Part shown: positions 62,083 to 64,000 of the stretch, in pieces
Layout of the letters: each line of letters starts with the position of its first letter
Numbering within the stretch: position 1 is the stretch's first letter
Assembly: GCA_964607755.1 (NCBI GenBank)
Contig: CAZSMC010000004.1
Location: forward strand, 1 to 64,000
Length of the DNA: 64,000 bases
Direction: 5' to 3'
Source of the DNA: CAZSMC01 sp964607755
GTDB taxonomy: Bacteria > Zhuqueibacterota > Zhuqueibacteria > Residuimicrobiales > Krinioviventaceae
The notes under the pieces: model-generated
What the model saw: only the letters and a program-made list of their open reading frames with translations
The model's database searches: none
What the model was told of the DNA's origin: nothing
Translations under genes and position numbers: made by a program

Positions 62083-63879
62083 ATGCAACAAAAATATATA
62101 CGAAATTTTTGTATTATAGCACATATTGATCATGGCAAATCCACCCTCGCCGACCGGTTTTTGGAATTGACGCACACGCTCACTGAAAGCGAAATGAAGG
62201 AGCAGGTTTTGGACAGCATGGACCTCGAGCGTGAACGTGGCATTACCATCAAAATGCACGCCATTACCATGAAATACGATGCCAAAGATGGGCAGTCCTA
62301 CATGCTCAATCTCATCGACACGCCGGGACATGTGGATTTTTCGTACGAAGTCTCACGAAGCCTGGCAGCATGTGAAGGCGCGCTATTGGTTGTCGACGCG
62401 GCTCAGGGCATTGAAGCGCAGACAGTCAGTAATCTTTATCTGGCGCTTGAACATGATCTGGAAATCATTCCGGTGATCAATAAAATCGATCTGGCAAGCG
62501 CGCAGACTGAGCATGTTAAACAACAGCTCATCGACATGATGGGCTGCTCTGAGGATGACATTTTACTGGCCAGCGCGAAGAAGGGCACCGGTGTCCAGCA
62601 GCTCCTGGAAGCTATTGTGAACCGTGTTCCTCCACCCAGCAGCGATGAAACCTCTCCCCCCCGTGCGCTCATTTTTGATTCGGTTTTCAATTCCTACCGG
62701 GGCGCAATTGCCTATATTAGAGTTGTTGAAGGCTCTATTAAAAAGGGCCAGGACATAAAATTCATGTCCTCCGGCAAAGTATTCGAAGTGCAGGAGCTTG
62801 GTAAGTTTAGGCTTAAACCTGTTGAAAAAGAGATTCTTTACGCCGGCGAGGTAGGCTATCTCATTGCCGGTGCCAAGGATGTCAAAGACACCAAAGTCGG
62901 TGATACTATCACTAGTGCTGAAAATCCCGCGCCAAAACCTTTACCCGGTTATCGCGAGGTGAAACCGATGGTTTTCAGCGGATTGTTTCCATCAGACACG
63001 GAAAGTTACGAAGATCTGAGAAATGCCCTGGAGAAATTGATTCTGAACGACTCGGCACTTTATTTTGAACCCGAATCTTCGGTCGCGCTTGGTTTTGGCT
63101 TTCGCTGTGGATTCTTGGGTCTGCTTCACATGGAAATTATTCAAGAACGCCTGGAACGGGAGTATGAACTCGATCTGGTCACGACCGTGCCGAATGTGGA
63201 ATTTCACTGTTACACGACTGAGGGAAAAGTGTTAAAAATTGATAGTCCGGCTGACCTCCCGAAAGCTGGCGATATCGATCGCATCGAGGAACCTTACATT
63301 TCCGCCAGCATCATGACCCCGGCAGAATATATCGGCAACATCATGACGCTGTCCCAGGAACGCCGGGGCATTTATCTTAACACTGAATATATTGACAAAG
63401 AACGGGCTTATCTGCATTACGAGTTTCCGCTGACCGAAGTCATCTTTGATTATTACGACCGCCTCAAATCCACCACCCGGGGTTATGCTTCTTTTGATTA
63501 CGAGTTTTTGGAATACCGGCAAGCGGACATGGTCAAGCTGGATATTCTGCTGAACGGCGATCCTGTGGATGCGCTCTCTGTGATTGTGCACCGCGACAAG
63601 GCGTATCAATGGGGACGGCGGGTGTGTGAAAAACTCAAAGAGTTGATCCCACGGCAAATGTATCAGGTCGCGATTCAGGCGGCCATTGGCAGCAAGGTCA
63701 TCGCCCGTGAAACCGTCCAGGCATTGAGAAAAAATGTGACTGCTAAATGTTATGGTGGCGATATTACCCGAAAGCGCAAACTGCTCGAACGCCAAAAAGA
63801 AGGTAAAAAGCGCATGAAACAACTCGGCAAAGTTGAAGTACCGCAAGAAGCGTTTTTGGCTGTGCTGAAAACGGATTGA
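62083..63879 (+). CDS. lepA: Translation elongation factor 4 (LepA)
   Basis: The 598-aa translational GTPase has the P-loop AHIDHGKST (residues 13-21), the G3 motif DTPGHVDF and G4 NKID. EF-G-like domains II, III and V follow, and the LepA-specific C-terminal domain ends in KAKCYGGDITRKRKLLERQK-like sequence (TAKCYGGDITRKRKLLERQ). It remodels or back-translocates ribosomes and helps 30S assembly. Length and layout are complete. It is divergent from the serpin gene, with a 128-base shared upstream region. Confidence 0.96.
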   Translation: MQQKYIRNFCIIAHIDHGKSTLADRFLELTHTLTESEMKEQVLDSMDLERERGITIKMHAITMKYDAKDGQSYMLNLIDTPGHVDFSYEVSRSLAACEGALLVVDAAQGIEAQTVSNLYLALEHDLEIIPVINKIDLASAQTEHVKQQLIDMMGCSEDDILLASAKKGTGVQQLLEAIVNRVPPPSSDETSPPRALIFDSVFNSYRGAIAYIRVVEGSIKKGQDIKFMSSGKVFEVQELGKFRLKPVEKEILYAGEVGYLIAGAKDVKDTKVGDTITSAENPAPKPLPGYREVKPMVFSGLFPSDTESYEDLRNALEKLILNDSALYFEPESSVALGFGFRCGFLGLLHMEIIQERLEREYELDLVTTVPNVEFHCYTTEGKVLKIDSPADLPKAGDIDRIEEPYISASIMTPAEYIGNIMTLSQERRGIYLNTEYIDKERAYLHYEFPLTEVIFDYYDRLKSTTRGYASFDYEFLEYRQADMVKLDILLNGDPVDALSVIVHRDKAYQWGRRVCEKLKELIPRQMYQVAIQAAIGSKVIARETVQALRKNVTAKCYGGDITRKRKLLERQKEGKKRMKQLGKVEVPQEAFLAVLKTD

Positions 63880-64000
63880 TTGTCGATGCGAATTCATCCA
63901 TTGTCCTCAAGGAAATTTCAGATCACAGATAACACAGATGAAACTGATTGACAAAGATATTTTGATCAAAATCCATGAATACCCGTTTCTATCTGTTCAA
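63880..64000. other. Non-coding end of the window
   Basis: About 120 bases after lepA show no ORF. A short direct repeat of ACAGAT words (CACAGATAACACAGATGAAA near 63922-63941) resembles dispersed intergenic repeats, but too little is visible to define a unit. Confidence 0.3.

Overview
The window looks like a metagenome-assembled scaffold: a run of exactly 100 N sits at 52864-52963. The organism is a diderm of the FCB superphylum, most like the KSB1/Calditrichota group. This rests on gene content: a GWxTD-domain protein, PorV/PorQ-type barrels, a TonB receptor next to a giant exported protein, several C-terminal YPNPFN-type (type IX secretion) sorting domains, a MXAN_6640-like protease and an SLH-repeat lipoprotein. 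The phylum is inferred; no rRNA gene or single diagnostic marker is present.

Layout. 1-3430 is an AT-rich accessory segment. It holds what looks like an integron-type gene cassette (about 217-1190) with a nucleotidyltransferase-like gene, a 55-aa partner and a folded attC-like site, followed by a frameshifted exported Ig/sorting-domain protein. 3821-8869 carries smc and a GWxTD protein (+). 8885-14330 is a minus-strand block: CPBP protease, selB, a trehalase-like glycosidase, a TIM-barrel isomerase-like protein and DUF2752. 14572-19209 has a DHH phosphoesterase, a sulfatase, a barrel/TPR protein and an unknown. 19667-25168 is a tightly packed minus-strand operon (SLH lipoprotein, PDZ/radical-SAM DUF512 protein, Der GTPase, exported metalloprotease). 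25363-30362 has a Wzc-like tyrosine kinase, a hydroxyacid dehydrogenase, a bifunctional nuclease and a DCC protein. 30473-35503 has two small unknowns, asd with a leader, an unknown, a flippase-like membrane protein and a GT2 glycosyltransferase. 35554-45714 is an envelope region: a TonB receptor, a 1165-aa exported protein and a PorV-like protein in one minus-strand operon, then two exported proteins on the plus strand. 45799-54834 holds an enormous SGNH-hydrolase/FG-GAP/Ig-repeat protein cut by the gap, a UDP-glucuronate decarboxylase cut by the gap, and a polyprenyl synthase. 55015-63879 has a DUF4097 protein, a small membrane protein, a class III adenylate cyclase coupled to a PorV/TPR protein, a lipoprotein serpin and lepA.

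The clearest regulatory system is upstream of asd (32481-32657, minus strand). A good sigma70-type promoter is followed by an 18-aa leader peptide rich in Thr, Lys and Ile codons, mutually exclusive hairpins, and an intrinsic terminator about 20 bp before the asd start. No other gene lies upstream on that strand, so the terminator can only act on asd. This has the architecture of a thrL-type translation-coupled attenuator, here in a bacterium far from the Proteobacteria.

Other points of interest are the cassette with matching R-prime and R-double-prime boxes, a carbohydrate-binding-like insertion inside the first Ig repeat of the giant protein, a lipoprotein serpin with a long reactive loop, a candidate small RNA upstream of wzc, and a tandem palindromic repeat after the TPR gene. 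No tRNA, rRNA, CRISPR array, integrase or transposase was recognised.
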